In this document: positions 7,063 to 9,066 of the stretch, in pieces | Position numbering within the stretch: position 1 is the stretch's first letter | Layout of the letters: every line of letters starts with the position of its first letter | Source of the DNA: Paenibacillaceae bacterium UBA6304 | GTDB taxonomy: Bacteria; Bacillota; Bacilli; Paenibacillales; Paenibacillaceae | Length of the DNA stretch: 9,066 nucleotides | Reading direction: 5' to 3' | Assembly: GCA_002439285.1 (NCBI GenBank) | Contig: DJTQ01000157.1 | Location: forward strand, 1 to 9,066 | Notes under the pieces: generated by a model | Databases searched by the model: none | The model's input: only the letters and a program-made list of their open reading frames with translations | What the model was told of the DNA's origin: nothing | Made by a program: the position numbers and the translations under genes

Positions 7063-7098
7063 ACCAGACTTCCAACAAAACCATAGGAGGAAATCATC

Positions 7099-7485
7099 GT
7101 GAACCCACAAACCAGCGCAGGACAATTGCCCCAAGATGACTTGTTAAAAATAATTCTTGCCGACCTTCGGCGAACGGTAAGAGAGTATACGACGGCTACG
7201 ACAGAATCTTCATGCCCGTCGATCAGACGGATGTTTGCCGAATTGACGGACAGTACTCTGCGTTTACAAGGAGATCTTTACACACTGCTGGAGCGGCATC
7301 AGGTGTATTCGGCACCGGCAGGAGCGACCCGCCAAGAGATCGATCAGAAGATTAAGGAAGCGGAAAAAACGCATCAAAAAGTACATCAGTTTGTGCAGCA
7401 GCATGCCTTCCAGTCGAATCCGTATCTTCATCCTGCCAATGTGCCTTACCATCAAACCAATGTTCAAAATCCATATTACACTTAA
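7099..7485 (+). CDS. CotF family spore coat protein
   Basis: The 128-residue product contains a coat F domain at about residues 13-75. The features are D14 and the helix LLKIILADLRRTVREYTTAT, then ES..PSIRRMF and the third segment LRLQGDLYTLLERHQVY. A charged helix follows (81-101). The tail (105-128) is rich in P, N, Q, H and Y and ends NPYYT, as is common in coat proteins that are cross-linked or assembled into the outer spore layers. The start is GTG at 7099, with AGGAGG (7085-7090) eight bases upstream. It is in tandem with the smaller coat gene and is closed by a terminator 31 bases after the stop. Family assignment is good; its place in the coat is unknown. Confidence 0.85.
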   Translation: MNPQTSAGQLPQDDLLKIILADLRRTVREYTTATTESSCPSIRRMFAELTDSTLRLQGDLYTLLERHQVYSAPAGATRQEIDQKIKEAEKTHQKVHQFVQQHAFQSNPYLHPANVPYHQTNVQNPYYT

Positions 7486-7516
7486 GTATTTTGTAAAGAT
7501 CGCAGGACAGTAGCCC

Positions 7517-7560
7517 AAAACGTCCGCCACCCTGGAATCTTCCATGGAGCGGACGTTTTT
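7517..7560 (+). terminator. Rho-independent terminator after the coat genes
   Basis: AAAACGTCCGC (7517-7527) and GCGGACGTTTT (7549-7559) are perfect 11-base inverted repeats and run into a TTTTT tract. The 21-base interior contains a second small inverted repeat, TGGAA/TTCCA (7533-7537 and 7540-7544), so the element can fold as a branched hairpin. It separates the coat genes from the regulator operon. Because the A-run is short, reverse-direction activity would be weaker. Confidence 0.9.
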
Positions 7561-7561
7561 C

Positions 7562-7598
7562 TTTGCAGGAGGCCTAATTTCATGTAATATAAGTATTA
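7562..7598 (+). promoter_or_regulatory. candidate promoter and AT-rich operator of the Lrp-type regulator operon
   Basis: A possible -10, TAATAT (7585-7590), lies 16 bases after a weak -35, TTGCAG (7563-7568), directly behind the coat terminator. The -10 is part of a perfect inverted repeat, TAATA-TAAG-TATTA (7585-7598). Lrp/AsnC proteins often bind AT-rich imperfect palindromes at their own promoters, so this could be an autoregulatory site. The region is AT-rich, so chance palindromes are easy to find, and the -35 is poor. Confidence 0.35.
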
Positions 7599-7606
7599 AA
7601 TTTAGA

Positions 7607-7640
7607 TTCCGGAGGCATAAACCTTAAGACGCCGCCGGAA
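7607..7640 (+). promoter_or_regulatory. leader hairpin before the regulator gene
   Basis: TTCCGGAGGC (7607-7616) pairs with GCCGCCGGAA (7631-7640) with a single A-G mismatch, leaving a 14-base loop. No U-run follows, so it is not a terminator. The ribosome site GGAGGG (7648-7653) begins seven bases after the stem, and the self-complementary CAGCGCTG (7641-7648) lies between. The 5' arm contains an SD-like GGAGG with no start codon behind it. Confidence 0.45.
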
Positions 7641-7659
7641 CAGCGCTGGAGGGTGAAGC

Positions 7660-8160
7660 ATGAAACAATTGAGCGAACTGAAGCTGAAAGTGCTGGATCT
7701 CCTGAAAGAGGACGCCCGCCGGGATCCGAAGTTGCTGGCAACCTTGCTTGGCGTGTCTTCGGAAGAAGTCGCGACTGCGATCGCCGAACTGGAAGAAGAT
7801 CATGTCATTGTGAAATATGCGACCGTGATCAATTCGAGCAAATTGGATGACGAGAAAGTGACGGCACTGATCGAAGTGCAAATCACGCCCGAACGAGGCC
7901 GGGGCTTCGAAGCCATTGCGGAACGGATTTACTTGTTTCCTCAGGTTATGTCCGTCTATCTAATGTCCGGAGCTTATGATTTGCTGGTGGAAGTGGAAGG
8001 GCGCAATTTGAAAGAAGTGGCCAGCTTCGTCTCCGACAAGCTGTCTCCGCTGGAATCCGTACTCTCGACGAAAACGCACTTTATTCTTAAAAAATATAAA
8101 CAAGACGGCATCATTTTCGAAGATCCCGAAGAGGATCGCCGCCTGATGATTTCTCCGTAA
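7660..8160 (+). CDS. Lrp/AsnC family transcriptional regulator (AlaR-like)
   Basis: The 166-residue product has an N-terminal winged helix-turn-helix at about 5-52 (VLDLLKED..., LLGVSSEEVATAIAELEED). A C-terminal RAM ligand-binding domain at about 66-142 carries the family's SGAYDLLVEVEG pattern (103-114). A short charged extension ends it. Lrp/AsnC proteins form dimers and octamers, sense amino acids and control amino-acid metabolism genes. The start has GGAGGG (7648-7653) six bases upstream. The aminotransferase gene begins 13 bases after the stop, so they form an operon. This order matches B. subtilis alaR-alaT (formerly yugG-yugH), where the regulator activates alanine transaminase expression; I suggest the same role here but assign no symbol. 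The HTH is divergent from E. coli Lrp but intact. Confidence 0.92.
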   Translation: MKQLSELKLKVLDLLKEDARRDPKLLATLLGVSSEEVATAIAELEEDHVIVKYATVINSSKLDDEKVTALIEVQITPERGRGFEAIAERIYLFPQVMSVYLMSGAYDLLVEVEGRNLKEVASFVSDKLSPLESVLSTKTHFILKKYKQDGIIFEDPEEDRRLMISP

Positions 8161-8173
8161 AGGAAGTAATATT

Positions 8174-9066
8174 ATGAACGTAAAATCACAAGGACAGGCA
8201 GATCAGCAAGATAATTCAATGACGTCATACTTGGCACCACGAGTTAGGGATATTAAACCTTCAGGGATTCGCCGCTTTTTTGATCTTGCCAGCGGAAACA
8301 AGGATATTATTACGCTGGGAGTAGGGGAGCCGGACTTTATTACCCCATGGCATGTCCGTGAAGCATGCGTTTATTCTCTGGAGCGGGGCTTTACTAGTTA
8401 CACAAGTAATGCAGGAACACCCGAACTGCGTGAAGCGATTGCGGAATACTTGTATAACAGTTATGACGTGAAATATGATCCGAAGGATGAAATCCTTGTG
8501 ACGGTGGGAGCGAGCGAGGCTATCGACTTGGCTCTGCGGGCATTGATCGTTCCTGGCGACGAAATTCTGGTGCCGGCGCCGTGCTATATTTCGTATTCGC
8601 CGATCACAGAGGTTGGCGGAGGGGTAACGGTCGAAATTGGAACATTTGCTAAAGACAATTTCAAACTGAAGCCCGAGCAACTCAAAGCGGCGATTACTCC
8701 GAAATCCAAAGTGTTGATCCTAAATTATCCGAGTAACCCGACCGGCGGCATTATGAGCTACGAGGATTGGCTGCCGATTGCAAAAATTGTGGAAGAGCAT
8801 GACTTGATTGTCATTTCCGATGAGATCTATTCAGAATTGACTTACGGGGAAAAACACGTTAGTTTTGCCTCCATTCCCGGAATGCGGGATCGGACCATTC
8901 TGGTTAACGGCTTTTCCAAAGCGTTTGCAATGACAGGCTGGCGGATGGGATATGCTTGTGGTCATCCCGATTTAATCTATGCCATGTTGAAGATCCACCA
9001 ATATACCGTCATGTGTGCCCCGGTTATGGGACAGGTCGCTGCGCTTGAAGCACTAACTAATGGGCT
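8174..9066 (+). CDS. class I/II PLP aminotransferase, 3' end outside window (AlaT-like)
   Basis: The reading frame is open from the ATG at 8174 to the window edge, giving 297 codons; full-length relatives are about 390-400 residues, so roughly a quarter is missing. Fold type I aminotransferase landmarks are all present: LGVGEPDF (48-55), Y76 in TSYTSNAG, VGASEAIDLAL (111-121), NYPSNPTGG (184-192, N188), SDEIYSEL (215-222, D216 for the pyridine nitrogen) and NGFSKAFAMTGWRMGY (245-260), with K249 as the PLP lysine. AAAGGAAG (8158-8165) lies eight bases before the ATG. A later in-frame ATG at 8219 is possible but has no ribosome site. The enzyme moves amino groups between an amino acid and 2-oxoglutarate or a similar keto acid. 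Its pairing with an Lrp-type regulator suggests an alanine-type transaminase, but aspartate or aromatic substrates cannot be excluded. Confidence 0.93.
   Translation, partial: MNVKSQGQADQQDNSMTSYLAPRVRDIKPSGIRRFFDLASGNKDIITLGVGEPDFITPWHVREACVYSLERGFTSYTSNAGTPELREAIAEYLYNSYDVKYDPKDEILVTVGASEAIDLALRALIVPGDEILVPAPCYISYSPITEVGGGVTVEIGTFAKDNFKLKPEQLKAAITPKSKVLILNYPSNPTGGIMSYEDWLPIAKIVEEHDLIVISDEIYSELTYGEKHVSFASIPGMRDRTILVNGFSKAFAMTGWRMGYACGHPDLIYAMLKIHQYTVMCAPVMGQVAALEALTNG

Noticed and set aside
8261..8680. A 139-codon minus-strand frame in the right-hand region
   Set aside because: It is antisense to the aminotransferase frame, which is open to the window edge and carries all PLP-enzyme motifs.
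1..9066. CRISPR arrays, tRNA or rRNA genes, insertion sequences, toxin-antitoxin or defence genes
   Set aside because: I looked for regularly spaced repeats, long terminal inverted repeats, transposase motifs and tRNA-like cloverleaf segments and saw none. Every larger ORF is explained by an ordinary cellular family.

Overview
The window looks like a chromosomal, housekeeping-plus-sporulation segment of a spore-forming Gram-positive bacterium. The best guess is Paenibacillus or a close relative. The reasons are strong AGGAGG-type ribosome binding sites, frequent TTG/GTG starts, hairpin-plus-U-tract terminators, a MutS2 whose first residues read like Paenibacillaceae MutS2, and a pair of spore-coat genes. 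This assignment is inference from the sequence, not a database result. I see no rRNA, tRNA, CRISPR array, insertion sequence or prophage.

Layout. At the left edge a short four-helix membrane protein of the YvlD / 'phage holin 4' type lies on the minus strand (49-399). It diverges from a plus-strand cluster: mutS2 (553-2916, TTG start), a DUF350 membrane protein (2933-3349, TTG start), a 27-residue single-helix membrane peptide (3362-3445), and a double zinc-ribbon protein with an acidic linker (3494-4021). The cluster has a candidate sigma-A promoter in front (491-519) and a strong terminator behind (4036-4080), so it probably forms one operon.

Next come an MFS transporter (4196-5398, plus), with a possible 22-codon upstream ORF in its leader, and a convergent FAD-dependent oxidoreductase of the glycine/D-amino-acid oxidase superfamily (5459-6679, minus). 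Their 3' ends share a 60-base gap and a hairpin that overlaps the oxidoreductase stop codon. Divergent from the oxidoreductase are two tandem small genes of the spore coat CotF type (6829-7062 and 7099-7485). They are closed by a clear terminator (7517-7560).

The right end carries an Lrp/AsnC-family regulator (7660-8160) followed 13 bases later by a class I aminotransferase that runs off the window (8174-9066). The pair resembles the B. subtilis alaR-alaT (yugG-yugH) arrangement, in which the regulator controls alanine transamination. The regulator's leader contains an AT-rich palindrome over a possible -10 element and a 10-base-pair hairpin just before the ribosome binding site.

I found no convincing new multi-gene system. 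The items most worth a second look are the unlisted 27-residue membrane peptide in the mutS2 operon, the double zinc-ribbon protein, the leader hairpin of the regulator/aminotransferase operon, and the possibly complementary coat-protein pair.
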